Assembly (NCBI RefSeq): GCF_011927795.1 | Contig: NZ_JAATJJ010000002.1 | Span: forward strand, 620,001-684,000 | Direction: 5' to 3' | DNA from: Saonia flava | GTDB taxonomy: Bacteria; Bacteroidota; Bacteroidia; Flavobacteriales; Flavobacteriaceae | Length of the DNA: 64,000 bases | Part shown: positions 16,732-26,977 of the stretch, in pieces | Position numbering within the stretch: position 1 is the first letter of the stretch | How the letters are laid out: each line of letters begins with the position of its first letter | Position numbers and translations under genes: made by a program | The notes under the pieces: model-generated | Seen by the model: the letters and a program-made list of their open reading frames with translations, nothing else | Databases searched by the model: none | What the model was told of the DNA's origin: nothing

Positions 16732-17562
16732 ATGACCGTCAATTGTAAAGGAAAACTTATCGATTTAAAAAGCCCTAAAATAATGGGAATTTTAAACCTT
16801 ACTCCAGATTCGTTTTTCGATGGTGGCAAATATAGGGAGAAGAATATTATTCTAAATAGAGTAGAAAAAATGCTCCAGGAAGGTGCTACTTTTGTTGATG
16901 TGGGAGCGTATAGTTCCAGGCCAGGGGCCATTTACGTTTCTGAGGAAGAAGAATTAAACCGCATTGTACCCATTATTGATTTGCTCCTAAAACAATTTCC
17001 AGATATACTTTTATCCATTGATACATTTAGAAGCACTATTGCAGATGCCTGTCTAGAAAAGGGTGCGGCAATTATAAATGATATTTCTGCAGGGAATTTA
17101 GATGATAAAATGTTACAAATAATTGCAAAACACCAGGTGCCTTACATTATGATGCATATGAGAGGTACTCCGCAGACCATGCAACAGCAAGCCGTTTATG
17201 AGAATTTATTGGAAGATATTTTGTTTTATTTCTCACAAAAAATTGCTATTGCACGATCTTTGGGCATTAATGATATTATAGTAGATCCGGGATTTGGGTT
17301 TGCAAAAACAACTGAACAGAATTATGAGCTACTCCAAAAACTGGATTTATTCCAAATACTTGAGTTACCTGTTTTGGTGGGACTCAGCAGAAAATCTATG
17401 ATATACAAGGTCCTGGGTGGAACGGGAAAAGAAGCGCTAAACGGCACTACAGCATTAAACATGTTTTCTTTAAACAAGGGAGCAAATATCCTAAGGGTAC
17501 ATGATGTTAAGGAAGCCAAGGAGTGTGTTGCATTATTTAATGAGTTGTACCCAAATGAATGA
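16732..17562 (+). CDS. folP: dihydropteroate synthase
   Basis: 276 residues. Condenses 6-hydroxymethyl-dihydropterin pyrophosphate with p-aminobenzoate in folate synthesis, the target of sulfonamides. Diagnostic motifs are GILNLTPDSFFDGGKY near residue 20, GAYSSRPGA near 62, DISAGN near 120 and DPGFGFAKT near 190. Cytosolic. It precedes cdaA by 49 bp and is divergent from the DUF1599 gene. Confidence 0.97.
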   Translation: MTVNCKGKLIDLKSPKIMGILNLTPDSFFDGGKYREKNIILNRVEKMLQEGATFVDVGAYSSRPGAIYVSEEEELNRIVPIIDLLLKQFPDILLSIDTFRSTIADACLEKGAAIINDISAGNLDDKMLQIIAKHQVPYIMMHMRGTPQTMQQQAVYENLLEDILFYFSQKIAIARSLGINDIIVDPGFGFAKTTEQNYELLQKLDLFQILELPVLVGLSRKSMIYKVLGGTGKEALNGTTALNMFSLNKGANILRVHDVKEAKECVALFNELYPNE

Positions 17563-17611
17563 TTGGATTTTGTTCATCTATTTTTTATAATTTTACAAAA
17601 AGCGATACCTA

Positions 17612-18397
17612 TTGGATTTTTTTAATTTTTTGGATTTCAAGATAACAGATATCATAGATATCATCTTGGTTGCAGCACTTCTGTATTACATCTATAAATT
17701 GGTCCGAGGCACCGTTGCCATCAATATTTTTATAGGAATTGTAATTGTTTGGGCTTTATGGAAGCTTACGGAATTGTTGGACATGAAAATGATCAGTAGT
17801 ATGGTGGGTGGGTTTATGAATATTGGCCTAATTGCTCTCTTCATTGTATTTCAACAAGAGATAAGAAAATTTTTATTGATGATAGGCTCCACCAATTTTG
17901 CCTCCAAACGCAATTTTGTGCGCCATTTTAAATTTCTAAAACAAGAAGTTAGGCTTACCTCCACTGATGTAGATGCGATTCTTGCCGCTTGCGAAAAAAT
18001 GTCGGCTTCTAAAACGGGGGCCATTCTTGTTATTGAAAAAAATAATTCCCTTGATTTTGTAAAGTCAACTGGTGATAAAATGAAGATTGAAATCACCCAG
18101 CCCATTATAGAAAGTATTTTTTACAAAAACAGCCCTCTGCATGATGGTGCAGCCATTATAAAGGATAATTATATTGTAGCTACCAGGGTTATTTTACCCG
18201 TCACCAACGAGCGAAAGATTCCGCTACGTTTTGGCCTTCGTCATAGGGCAGCTGTTGGCATAACGGAGAAAACAGATGCATTGGCTCTAGTGGTTAGCGA
18301 AGAAACGGGACTGATATCCTATATTAAAAACGGAGAATTTGTACTGTTCAAAGGCATAGAGGAACTGGCAACAATGGTTAAAGAAGATTTAGTTTAA
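17612..18397 (+). CDS. cdaA: diadenylate cyclase CdaA (TTG start)
   Basis: 261 residues. Makes the second messenger c-di-AMP from two ATP. Three N-terminal membrane helices (about residues 12-90) are followed by the DAC domain with DGA at 178-180 (SPLHDGAAII) and RHR at 210-212. The frame starts with TTG at 17612-17614; the next ATG is after residue 55, inside the membrane region, so TTG is the sensible start. It lies just after folP. No CdaR or GlmM gene is adjacent. Confidence 0.95.
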   Translation: MDFFNFLDFKITDIIDIILVAALLYYIYKLVRGTVAINIFIGIVIVWALWKLTELLDMKMISSMVGGFMNIGLIALFIVFQQEIRKFLLMIGSTNFASKRNFVRHFKFLKQEVRLTSTDVDAILAACEKMSASKTGAILVIEKNNSLDFVKSTGDKMKIEITQPIIESIFYKNSPLHDGAAIIKDNYIVATRVILPVTNERKIPLRFGLRHRAAVGITEKTDALALVVSEETGLISYIKNGEFVLFKGIEELATMVKEDLV

Positions 18398-18398
18398 G

Positions 18399-19178
18399 AT
18401 GGAATGTAAAAATTGTAATGACAACTTAAGAACAGATTATAGTTTTTGCCCCTCTTGTGGAGCCAAAGTAATCCGCAATAGACTTACCGTTAGAAATTTA
18501 TGGCACGATATTTTTGAAAGGTACTTTAATCTTGACAACACTTTTATAAACACCTTTTTGCATCTTTTTACTAAACCAGAAGTTGTTATTGATGGATACA
18601 TATCTGGAATTAGAAGAAAGTATTTAAATCCTACTAGTTATTTAGCAATTGCGATTACTTTGTCTGGTTTTCTTGTTTTTTTATTGACAAAAAACATAGA
18701 TCAGATTGATATGGATGTTTTCAATAATGGAGTAAACGCTACTCAAGGAAGTAAAAAAATTATGGATTTTACTATGGACTACCAAGCACTATTGTTCATA
18801 TTATATATTCCTATGATGGCAATTGCGGGCTGGCTGGTTTTTGAAAATAAAAAATACAATTTTGCTGAACGCTCTGTTGTCTTTATGTATACACTGGCTC
18901 ATTATAGCATATTTACTTTTTTACCTTCTGTTATTCTTATTTCAATCATACCTGGAGAATATATGTCTGCATCTTTAATAGTTCTTGCAGCAATGTACCT
19001 CTATTGTGCTTATGTTATAAAGAGAATAACCAAACTTAAAGGGTTGGATTATATAGCTAGGGTCATCTTATTTTTTATTCTATTCACTGTTCAATACTTT
19101 GCTTTAATTTTTCTAATTCCGATAATTTTAATTCTTACAGGAAGTATTTCTCTAAAAGATTTTGCTCCTGTGAAATAA
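18399..19178 (+). CDS. DUF3667 membrane protein with N-terminal zinc ribbon
   Basis: 259 residues. An N-terminal zinc ribbon, CKNCNDNLRTDYSFCPSCGAK, has four cysteines in CxxC pairs. It is followed by the DUF3667 region LWHDIFERYFNLDNTFINTFLHLFTKPEVVIDGYISG and about four to five membrane helices. It starts one base after the cdaA stop, so the two are likely co-transcribed. Its stop directly abuts that of the convergent ABC exporter gene. Function unknown; Bacteroidota-specific family. Confidence 0.9.
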   Translation: MECKNCNDNLRTDYSFCPSCGAKVIRNRLTVRNLWHDIFERYFNLDNTFINTFLHLFTKPEVVIDGYISGIRRKYLNPTSYLAIAITLSGFLVFLLTKNIDQIDMDVFNNGVNATQGSKKIMDFTMDYQALLFILYIPMMAIAGWLVFENKKYNFAERSVVFMYTLAHYSIFTFLPSVILISIIPGEYMSASLIVLAAMYLYCAYVIKRITKLKGLDYIARVILFFILFTVQYFALIFLIPIILILTGSISLKDFAPVK

Positions 19179-20945
19179 TTAAGCAACCTCCTCTGTCAAA
19201 AACTGGGCTTCATACAAATTCCAATAATACCCTCCTTTCTTGAGCAATTCTTTGTGTGTGCCCATTTCTACAATATTTCCAGAATCCATCACTAAAATCT
19301 TATCCGCTTTTTTAATGGTTGCCAAGCGGTGTGCTATAATTATGGAGGTTCTACCCTCGGTAATCTTATCCGTTGCCTTTTGTATCAACTGCTCGGAATA
19401 AGTGTCTATGGAGGAAGTAGCCTCATCCAAAATTAATACACTTGGATTGCTTACATAGGCCCTTAAAAAGGAAATTAATTGACGTTGTCCACTGGACAAC
19501 ATAGTTCCCCGCTCTTTTACATTATACCCATAACCCCCGGGAAGACTAGCTATAAACTCATGTACCCCAATTTGCTTGGCTGCATTTTCAATATCCTCCA
19601 AAGTTATGGACTCGTCCTTTAATGAAATATTATTGGCTATGGTATCGGCAAACAGGAAAACATCTTGTAACACCACTGCTATTTTGGAGCGTAAAGATGA
19701 TAATTTATAATCCTTGATATCAACACCATCCACCAAAATAGTTCCCGAATTTATTTCATAAAAACGGTTCAAAAGATTAATAATGGTCGATTTTCCTGCT
19801 CCCGTAGCACCCACTATTGCCATAGTTTCCCCTGCTTTTACATCAAACGAAATACCATGTAATACTTCTTCATTTTCCACATAACCAAAATGCACGTCAG
19901 AAAATTTGATATCACCCTTTACATCTTCTTTTTCAAAAGTACCCTCATTGGAAATATGACTATCCGTATCCAAAATCTTAAAAACCCTATTGGCAGCAAC
20001 CATTCCCATTTGTAAGGTATTAAACTTGTCCGCTATTTGTCTCAAAGGTCTAAACAACATTCCTGAAAGCATAATGAAAGAAAACACAGTTCCATACTCA
20101 TCGCTACTTATATTAGCTACATTCTGCAACCCTCCATACCAAACAATAAGGCCAATGGTAATGGCAGAAACAATTTCCGCAATGGGAAAGAAAATTGAGT
20201 TGTACCAAACCGTTTTAAGCCATGCATTCTGATGCTTTTCATTTATTTCTCTAAATTTTTCCTTTTCAATTGCTTCCCTATTAAAAAGCTGTACAATTTT
20301 CATTCCTGTCAATCTTTCCTGCACAAAAGAATTTAGGCTGGAAACTTGGGCCCTTACTTCTATAAAAGCAATTTTCATTGCTTTTTGAAACACTCTTGTG
20401 GCATATAATATGATTGGCAACAATGAAAAAACCAAAAGAGCCAATTTCCAACTCATGACCAACATAACTATGGCAACCACCAACATTTTTAACAAATCCG
20501 AAACTATCACAAAGAAACCCTGACTAAATATTTCCCCTATTCTTTGCATATCGGCCACGGCTCTGGTCACCAAAACACCAATGGAAGAATTATCAAAATA
20601 CTTCATTTTAAACCCAATCATTTTCTGGAAAAGGGCAATACGTATATCCTTTATTACAGATTCTCCCAACCAGTTGGCATAATAGTTAAAGGCAAGCTGA
20701 CTAATTACTTCTCCCAATAATACGCCCAACATAGCCATAGTGTAGAACAACAACTTATCAGCATCCTTGGCTTTGATGGCCACATCCACAATATCACCCA
20801 CCAAAATTGGGGTCAGCACTGCAAAAGCAGATATTAAGATAGCGGCAAGTGCTACACCGTAAAAAGTAAATCTGTAGGGATTTGCATGTTCCAAAAGCCT
20901 TTTGAACAATCCAAAATCAAAAGCTTTTCCTGTTTCTTTATCCAT
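19179..20945 (-). CDS. ABC exporter, fused membrane and ATPase domains (MsbA-like)
   Basis: 588-residue half-transporter. The N-terminal six-helix ABC transmembrane domain (about residues 28-310) is followed by an ATPase with Walker A GATGAGKST (about 374-382), signature LSSGQRQ, Walker B VLILDEATSSID and the H-loop IIAHRLAT. It would act as a homodimer exporting lipids or other amphiphiles from the inner membrane; substrate cannot be told. It overlaps truA by 8 bp, so the two genes are translationally linked. Confidence 0.93.
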   Translation of the reverse strand: MDKETGKAFDFGLFKRLLEHANPYRFTFYGVALAAILISAFAVLTPILVGDIVDVAIKAKDADKLLFYTMAMLGVLLGEVISQLAFNYYANWLGESVIKDIRIALFQKMIGFKMKYFDNSSIGVLVTRAVADMQRIGEIFSQGFFVIVSDLLKMLVVAIVMLVMSWKLALLVFSLLPIILYATRVFQKAMKIAFIEVRAQVSSLNSFVQERLTGMKIVQLFNREAIEKEKFREINEKHQNAWLKTVWYNSIFFPIAEIVSAITIGLIVWYGGLQNVANISSDEYGTVFSFIMLSGMLFRPLRQIADKFNTLQMGMVAANRVFKILDTDSHISNEGTFEKEDVKGDIKFSDVHFGYVENEEVLHGISFDVKAGETMAIVGATGAGKSTIINLLNRFYEINSGTILVDGVDIKDYKLSSLRSKIAVVLQDVFLFADTIANNISLKDESITLEDIENAAKQIGVHEFIASLPGGYGYNVKERGTMLSSGQRQLISFLRAYVSNPSVLILDEATSSIDTYSEQLIQKATDKITEGRTSIIIAHRLATIKKADKILVMDSGNIVEMGTHKELLKKGGYYWNLYEAQFLTEEVA

Positions 20946-21690
20946 TATTTTCTATAACGTGTTTAGGGTACTTAACTTGGGTTAGATATAGACCTTTTGC
21001 AGGAACAGAAACCCCAGCTTTGCCCCTATCCTTACTTTTTATTATTTCTCTAATTGTTTCTATTGATGATTTCCCCAAACCAACATCCAATAATGTTCCC
21101 ACTACTGCACGCACCATATTTCTTAAAAAACGGTCAGCAGAAATTGTAAAAATCAACTTATCATCTACCACCTTCCATTCAGCCTTTTTTATTTTGCACA
21201 AATAGGTCTTCACATCTGTATTTGACTTTGAAAAACATTCAAAATCTGCATATTCCAACAAAATTGATGCAGCTTTGTTCATTGCATCAAGATCCAAAGA
21301 GTGCTTCACATAATGGGTACTCTCCATGGCAAAGGGATTTTTATCCTGCACAACCCAGTATTCATAAGTACGTTCATCAGCATCAAACCTTGCATGGGCA
21401 TCACTGGAAACCTGATATATGTTTTGAATAGCAATATCATCTGGCAAAAAAGCATTCAATCTATATATCAAATCATCCGTATCACTAATCTTTTCAATAT
21501 CAAAATGAGCCACCATTTGTTTGGCATGCACACCTGCATCCGTTCTGCCAGCACCTACCAAATTAACGGGCTTTCTCAACAACTTAGAAAAAACCTCTTC
21601 CATTACCTGCTGTACAGTTATGGCATTGGGTTGGTTCTGCCATCCATGATAAAACTTCCCAAAGTATGAAAAGGCAACAAAATATCTCAA
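20938..21690 (-). CDS. truA: tRNA pseudouridine(38-40) synthase TruA
   Basis: 250 residues. Isomerises uridines 38-40 in the anticodon arm of tRNAs. The catalytic Asp51 sits in GAGRTDAGVHAKQ, and the family blocks YFGKFYHGWQNQP and RFLRNMVRAVVGTLLDVG are present. Cytosolic. It is the first gene of a two-gene unit with the ABC exporter. Confidence 0.97.
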   Translation of the reverse strand: MRYFVAFSYFGKFYHGWQNQPNAITVQQVMEEVFSKLLRKPVNLVGAGRTDAGVHAKQMVAHFDIEKISDTDDLIYRLNAFLPDDIAIQNIYQVSSDAHARFDADERTYEYWVVQDKNPFAMESTHYVKHSLDLDAMNKAASILLEYADFECFSKSNTDVKTYLCKIKKAEWKVVDDKLIFTISADRFLRNMVRAVVGTLLDVGLGKSSIETIREIIKSKDRGKAGVSVPAKGLYLTQVKYPKHVIENNG

Positions 21691-21781
21691 CTGAATCCCC
21701 TATTTTTACGAAGCCTAAATATACCCCAATCCTTCCAAAAAGAAAGGACGCATTTCCATATTTAAGCATATTTTAAGTTTT

Positions 21782-22276
21782 ATGACACGTATCCTATTAC
21801 TTTCTGATACACATAGCCATATGGACAAAACCATTTTGAAATATGCCGCTCAGGCAGATGAAATATGGCATGCAGGTGATATTGGCACTTTAGAAGTTAC
21901 AGATGCATTGGCAAAATTGAAGCCAATAAGGGGGGTACATGGCAATATTGACGACCATAAAATTCAAATGGAGTTTCCGCTGGACAATCGTTTTTTTTGC
22001 GAAGGGGTAGATGTTTGGATAACCCATATCGGCGGGTATCCACATAAATATAATATTAGGGTCAGAGAGGAAATTGCCAAAAATCCACCTAAATTGTTCA
22101 TCTGCGGGCATTCCCATATTTTAAAAGTAATGTGGGACAAAAAACTGGGGTTATTGCATATGAATCCTGGAGCCTGTGGCAAATATGGCTTTCACCAAGT
22201 ACGCACTATGCTCCGTTTTGATATTGATGGGGAAGAAATAAAAAACCTAGAAATTATTGAATTAGGTAAAAAGTAA
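21782..22276 (+). CDS. metallophosphoesterase, YfcE/MJ0936 family
   Basis: 164-residue small phosphodiesterase. The dinuclear-metal ligands are in LLLSDTHSHMD (Asp9, His11), AGDIG, HGNIDDH and FICGHSHIL. Family members hydrolyse phosphodiesters; the physiological substrate is unknown. Its stop codon shares one base with the modA start (TAATG), so it is the first gene of the modABC operon. Confidence 0.93.
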   Translation: MTRILLLSDTHSHMDKTILKYAAQADEIWHAGDIGTLEVTDALAKLKPIRGVHGNIDDHKIQMEFPLDNRFFCEGVDVWITHIGGYPHKYNIRVREEIAKNPPKLFICGHSHILKVMWDKKLGLLHMNPGACGKYGFHQVRTMLRFDIDGEEIKNLEIIELGKK

Positions 22277-23049
22277 TGAGAATACCCATAAAAATCAGTT
22301 TTTTATTACTTTTCTTTCTGATTCTAAATTGCAAAGAAGACAAAAGCAATACGCTCACCATTGCTACCGCCTCCAACATGCAATATGCAATGAAAGAACT
22401 TACCCGGTCTTTCAAAGAGCAAACTGGTACAGAATGTGTCATAATTGTGGGTTCATCTGGAAAATTGACCGCTCAGATTATGGAAAAAGCTCCCTATGAT
22501 GTTTTTGTGTCAGCGGATATAAAATATCCGAATGAGCTATACAAAAAAGGGTTTGCTGAATCCAAACCCAGTATATATGCTTTGGGAAAATTAGTGCTTT
22601 GGTCAACAACACATAAAAATCCAAATCTTGATAGTTTAACGAACAATAGTATTAAGAATATAGCTATTGCAAATCCCAAAACGGCACCATATGGGCTAGC
22701 TGCTGTGGAAGTACTTAAAGAAATGAAGCTTTATGGCAAGGTAGAGGATAAATTGGTTTATGGTGAAAGTATTTCCCAGACAAATCAATTTATTCTGTCC
22801 GGTGCAGCTGATATGGGTTTCACCGCTAAATCAGTTGTTTTATCTCCCAACCTAAAAGAAAAAGGCTATTGGGTTCCTATTAATATAAGCTATGAACCTA
22901 TTTCCCAAGGAATAGTTCTTCTTAAAAATAGTTCCCTAAAAAAAGAAAGCAAACAATTTTACGATTTTTTATTTTCAAAGAAGGCCCAAGAAACATTAGA
23001 AAAATACGGATATTCGGTTCCGGTAGACACAAAAGAAACATCCAAATGA
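22276..23049 (+). CDS. modA: molybdate ABC transporter substrate-binding protein
   Basis: 257 residues. The N-terminal signal ends ILNCKEDK, so it is probably a lipoprotein anchored at the outer face of the inner membrane. ATASNMQYAMKELTRSF and VIIVGSSGKLTAQIMEKAPYDVFVSAD are the molybdate-binding ModA signatures, and NPKTAPYGLAAVEVL is the second lobe. It binds molybdate or tungstate oxyanions. Starts one base inside the previous stop. Confidence 0.95.
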   Translation: MRIPIKISFLLLFFLILNCKEDKSNTLTIATASNMQYAMKELTRSFKEQTGTECVIIVGSSGKLTAQIMEKAPYDVFVSADIKYPNELYKKGFAESKPSIYALGKLVLWSTTHKNPNLDSLTNNSIKNIAIANPKTAPYGLAAVEVLKEMKLYGKVEDKLVYGESISQTNQFILSGAADMGFTAKSVVLSPNLKEKGYWVPINISYEPISQGIVLLKNSSLKKESKQFYDFLFSKKAQETLEKYGYSVPVDTKETSK

Positions 23050-23720
23050 TAGATTGGGAACCACTATTTTTAACCTTTAAGCTGGCACTGATTACCACAT
23101 TGGTTCTATTGGTTATCAGTATTCCCATAGCCTATTGGCTGGCCTATTCCAAATCCAAATTAAAACCCCTTATTGAAACGTTCGTAAGCATGCCTTTGGT
23201 ATTGCCCCCTACCGTATTGGGGTTTTATTTACTGCTTGCCTTTAGCCCATCTAACGCCTTTGGAAATTGGCTAGATGAATTTATTGGCATCCGGCTCATT
23301 TTTACTTTCGGAGGATTGGTCATCGCCTCTATAATTTATAGTTTGCCCTTTATGGTACAGCCTATACAATCTGGATTGGAAAGCCTACCCAAAAACTTAA
23401 AAGAAGCATCTTATGTTTTGGGGAAATCTAGACTCAACACCCTTTTCAAAGTGCTTTTACCCAATATTAAGACATCTATTAGAACAGGTCTGGTCTTGGC
23501 ATTTGCCCACACAATAGGTGAATTTGGGGTAGTCTTAATGATTGGCGGGAACATTCCGGGGAAAACAAAAGTGGCCTCCATTGCCATTTATGATGAAGTG
23601 GAAGCATTAAATTATGATACTGCCAATTGGTATTCTTTGGTTTTGTTACTTATAACTTTCATCATTTTACTCACCGTGTACCTGTCTAACAATGGTGCAT
23701 TTAAAGGACTAAAAAAATGA
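23046..23720 (+). CDS. modB: molybdate ABC transporter permease
   Basis: 224 residues with about five to six membrane helices and the permease EAA loop LKEASYVLGKSRLNTLFKVLLPNIK (about residues 118-142). It overlaps modA by four bases (ATGA) and modC by four bases. Forms the membrane channel of the molybdate importer. Confidence 0.95.
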   Translation: MIDWEPLFLTFKLALITTLVLLVISIPIAYWLAYSKSKLKPLIETFVSMPLVLPPTVLGFYLLLAFSPSNAFGNWLDEFIGIRLIFTFGGLVIASIIYSLPFMVQPIQSGLESLPKNLKEASYVLGKSRLNTLFKVLLPNIKTSIRTGLVLAFAHTIGEFGVVLMIGGNIPGKTKVASIAIYDEVEALNYDTANWYSLVLLLITFIILLTVYLSNNGAFKGLKK

Positions 23721-24595
23721 TAGAGTTACGCCTTATAAAAAACCTGAACACACCAAATGGAAAAATGGAACTAAAAATAGATTTATCTATTCCCAAAGGT
23801 GAAATTTCTACCTTTTATGGTGAGTCCGGTGCTGGCAAAACGTCTACTTTTAGAATGATCGGGGGTTTGCTTTCTCCTGATGATGGACACATTGTGGCAA
23901 ATGGTGACACCTGGTGGGATAAATCCAAAAAAATAAATATAAAACCTCAGGATAGAAAGGTTGGTTTTGCATTTCAAGATCATGCGCTTTTTCCTAACAT
24001 GACCGTTAGGCAAAATTTGGAGTATGCCCTAAAAAACCATCAAACCAAGAAAGAGATAGATGATTTACTTAAGGAAATGGAATTGGGTGAATTGCAAGAT
24101 AAAAAAACAGACATGCTTTCTGGGGGACAAAAGCAACGTGTTAGCCTAGCTAGGGCTTTGGTACAAAAACCCTCTATTTTACTGTTAGATGAGCCTTTAT
24201 CTGCATTGGATAATAACATGAGAATAAAACTTCAAGATTTCATTCTAAAATTCCATAAAGAAAACAAGTGCACCATTCTATTGATAAGTCATGATATCAA
24301 AGAAATAGTAAAACTTTCCAACAAGGTGTATGTCCTAGGAAATGGTGAAATAATAAAATCTGGTGCTCCCTCCCAGATTTTTGAACAAGGAAGGGTTGAC
24401 ATTGTTAAGCTAGAAGGAACAATTAAAGGCATTCAGGAAAAAGGAGAATCCTATAATGTATCAATAAGTATAGGAAATAATACAATTAGCATCCCTATGG
24501 CAAGAGAAGATATTAAGGGCTACAGCCTAGGAGATACTATTTTGGTCAACTCAAAAATAACAGATACAACTATTTCAAAAAAGATTAAAAAGTAA
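23717..24595 (+). CDS. modC: molybdate ABC transporter ATP-binding protein
   Basis: 292 residues. Walker A GESGAGKTS, Q-loop FAFQDHALFPNMT, signature LSGGQKQRVSLARAL, Walker B SILLLDEPLSALD. After about residue 225 comes a small C-terminal domain, as in ModC (TOBE/Mop-type), which may sense molybdate. Last gene of the operon and followed by a strong terminator. Confidence 0.93.
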   Translation: MIELRLIKNLNTPNGKMELKIDLSIPKGEISTFYGESGAGKTSTFRMIGGLLSPDDGHIVANGDTWWDKSKKINIKPQDRKVGFAFQDHALFPNMTVRQNLEYALKNHQTKKEIDDLLKEMELGELQDKKTDMLSGGQKQRVSLARALVQKPSILLLDEPLSALDNNMRIKLQDFILKFHKENKCTILLISHDIKEIVKLSNKVYVLGNGEIIKSGAPSQIFEQGRVDIVKLEGTIKGIQEKGESYNVSISIGNNTISIPMAREDIKGYSLGDTILVNSKITDTTISKKIKK

Positions 24596-24622
24596 AAAAC
24601 CCGGGAACAACCCCGGGTTTTT
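24595..24622. terminator. bidirectional terminator between modC and DUF4293 gene
   Basis: Arms aaaaacccggg and cccgggttttt around a 6-nt loop; serves both convergent genes. Confidence 0.9.
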
Positions 24623-24650
24623 GCGCACTAATACTACTAAGATGTTAGGT

Positions 24651-25061
24651 TTAACGTAAGCGATCAACAGATTTTACAAGATCTTCATCCTTTTTAATAG
24701 CTCTGTTGGCCAGAGTTAAAAAAACGATAGAAAATACAGGAATCAACATCCCAATACCCTTCTCAGAAATGTTACTTTCTCCAGATAAGTTTAGTGATCG
24801 GTAAACGAAAAATCCTAGTAAAAAAAGATTCAATATCATATTCAATCTGTTCACAACAAATTGGTTTTTCCTGTTTTTAAACAAAAATATGGCCACAATT
24901 GCCAATGCGGCGGAAACATAAAACGCTATAGAAACCAGTATAGTATCTTTTGCAAATACAACTACATCATTTACATCCGTCCATAGGCTAACAAAAGAAG
25001 GAAGTAAAGCTCCCAATAGAACCACCACCACTAAATAAACCGTTTGCACTCTTTGAAGCAT
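24651..25061 (-). CDS. DUF4293 membrane protein
   Basis: 136 residues from MLQRVQTVYLVVVVLLGALLPSF, which is how this family begins; an in-frame ATG eight codons earlier (25085) is also possible. Four membrane helices. Function is unknown; the family is typical of Bacteroidota. It lies opposite rho, with about 170 bp of shared upstream region. Confidence 0.88.
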   Translation of the reverse strand: MLQRVQTVYLVVVVLLGALLPSFVSLWTDVNDVVVFAKDTILVSIAFYVSAALAIVAIFLFKNRKNQFVVNRLNMILNLFLLGFFVYRSLNLSGESNISEKGIGMLIPVFSIVFLTLANRAIKKDEDLVKSVDRLR

Positions 25062-25252
25062 CCCCAATTCTTGTTTGAAGTGCAAAAATAAGCGTCTTTT
25101 TAAAAAATATCCATGTAATTATGAAAATAATTTGTAATATTGTTACGTTATTAGTTAACACACTTACCTAGAGGAATAACATTCCCCCGTAATATCCGTA
25201 TAACAATACACTTCAAAATTTTCTATACAAGTATTAATTTATTCAACACTTA

Positions 25253-26881
25253 ATGTTTGAAATTTCAGATTTAAAAACAAAGAAGCTACCAGAGCTTCAA
25301 GAAATTGCTAAGGGTTTAAATGTACCTAAATACAAAAATTTAAAAAAATTGGATTTGGTTTACCAGATCTTGGACCTACAGGCCTCCAATCCTAAAGTAG
25401 TTGAGGCCGTTGTTGCCCCAGTTACTGCAACAGAGGATAAAGCTCCAAGAAACAAACCCACTCCAAGACCGAGAAAACCAAGGGTTACCGCTGACAAAAA
25501 GGAAACACCTGATACTACAGAGCAAAAGGCCACCGAAAAAAAGGAGGCACCTGCAAAAAGTAACCAGCCAGATAGTAGAACCCCACGTCACCAACAGAAT
25601 GGATCCAATACTAGTGGACCAGCTAAGAATGAAGGTAACAGAAATAGCGGTTCTCAAAAAAATCAAAATCCTAAAAAACCTCAACATCAGAATAAGGGAA
25701 GGCAGGAAAAGAACAGTAATTTTGACCGGGATCTAAAGAATAAATACAAACAACCTGAATTTGAATTTGATAGTATCATCCAAAGCGAAGGTGTCTTGGA
25801 TATTATGCAAGACGGTTATGGTTTCTTACGCTCTTCCGATTATAATTATTTATCATCCCCTGATGATATTTATGTTTCTCAGTCCCAGATAAGATTGTTT
25901 GGATTAAAAACAGGAGATACTGTTTTGGGCAACGTTAGACCCCCAAAAGAAGGAGAAAAATATTTTCCATTGATTAAAGTAGCTAAAATCAATGGCCTGG
26001 ATCCGCAAGTAGTTCGCGACCGTGTTGCTTTTGAGCATTTAACTCCATTATTTCCTAAAGAAAAATTTAAATTGGCCGAAAGGCAAAGTACCATTTCAAC
26101 AAGGATAATGGACTTGTTCTCGCCTATTGGTAAAGGACAACGTGGTATGATCGTATCCCAGCCAAAAACGGGTAAGACCATGTTGTTAAAAGATATTGCC
26201 AATGCCATAGCTGCCAACCATCCAGAGGTTTATCAAATTATATTATTGATTGATGAGCGTCCGGAAGAGGTTACCGATATGCAACGTAATGTACGTGGCG
26301 AGGTGGTTGCCTCAACGTTTGACAAGGAAGCTACCGAACATGTTCGTGTGGCTAACATTGTATTGGAGAAAGCAAAAAGACTTGTTGAATGTGGTCATGA
26401 TGTAGTTATACTATTGGACTCCATTACACGTTTAGCGCGTGCCTATAACACAGTACAGCCGGCATCTGGCAAGGTATTGAGTGGTGGTGTGGATGCCAAT
26501 GCACTACACAAACCAAAACGTTTCTTTGGTGCGGCACGTAATATTGAAAATGGTGGCTCACTTTCTATTATTGCCACTGCCTTGACAGAAACAGGCTCCA
26601 AAATGGATGAAGTAATCTTTGAGGAATTTAAAGGAACCGGTAACATGGAACTGCAATTGGATCGTAAAATATCCAATAGAAGAATATTCCCAGCGATTGA
26701 TCTTACCTCGTCCAGTACAAGAAGAGATGACTTGTTGTTGGATGAAAACACCATTCAACGTATGTGGATCATGAGAAAGTATTTGGCAGACATGAATCCT
26801 GTTGAAGCCATGGAATTTATGGAACAGCGCATAAAACAGACAAAAAACAATGAAGAGTTCTTAATGACTATGAACAATTAA
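25253..26881 (+). CDS. rho: transcription termination factor Rho with long disordered insert
   Basis: 542 residues. The N-terminal SAP-like part ([18 protein letters not shown]) is followed by a long low-complexity stretch (about residues 60-165) rich in K, P, N, Q, R and T, then the cold-shock RNA-binding domain ([35 protein letters not shown]) and the hexameric ATPase with Walker A ([12 protein letters not shown]) and [14 protein letters not shown]. Such inserts are known in Bacteroidota Rho; in Bacteroides thetaiotaomicron the disordered region has been linked to phase separation. Factor-dependent terminator, homohexameric. Monocistronic. Confidence 0.98.
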   Translation: MFEISDLKTKKLPELQEIAKGLNVPKYKNLKKLDLVYQILDLQASNPKVVEAVVAPVTATEDKAPRNKPTPRPRKPRVTADKKETPDTTEQKATEKKEAPAKSNQPDSRTPRHQQNGSNTSGPAKNEGNRNSGSQKNQNPKKPQHQNKGRQEKNSNFDRDLKNKYKQPEFEFDSIIQSEGVLDIMQDGYGFLRSSDYNYLSSPDDIYVSQSQIRLFGLKTGDTVLGNVRPPKEGEKYFPLIKVAKINGLDPQVVRDRVAFEHLTPLFPKEKFKLAERQSTISTRIMDLFSPIGKGQRGMIVSQPKTGKTMLLKDIANAIAANHPEVYQIILLIDERPEEVTDMQRNVRGEVVASTFDKEATEHVRVANIVLEKAKRLVECGHDVVILLDSITRLARAYNTVQPASGKVLSGGVDANALHKPKRFFGAARNIENGGSLSIIATALTETGSKMDEVIFEEFKGTGNMELQLDRKISNRRIFPAIDLTSSSTRRDDLLLDENTIQRMWIMRKYLADMNPVEAMEFMEQRIKQTKNNEEFLMTMNN

Positions 26882-26902
26882 AAACTTTTTCTAAGTTAAT
26901 TT

Positions 26903-26936
26903 AAAGCCCCAATGGATATCCATTGGGGCTTTTTTC
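26903..26936 (+). terminator. rho terminator
   Basis: Arms aaagccccaatgg and ccattggggcttt, then a T run, 22 bp after the stop codon. Confidence 0.9.
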
Positions 26937-26977
26937 ATCGTTTTTACCAAAAAATATTTTTTTAACAACCGTATAAT

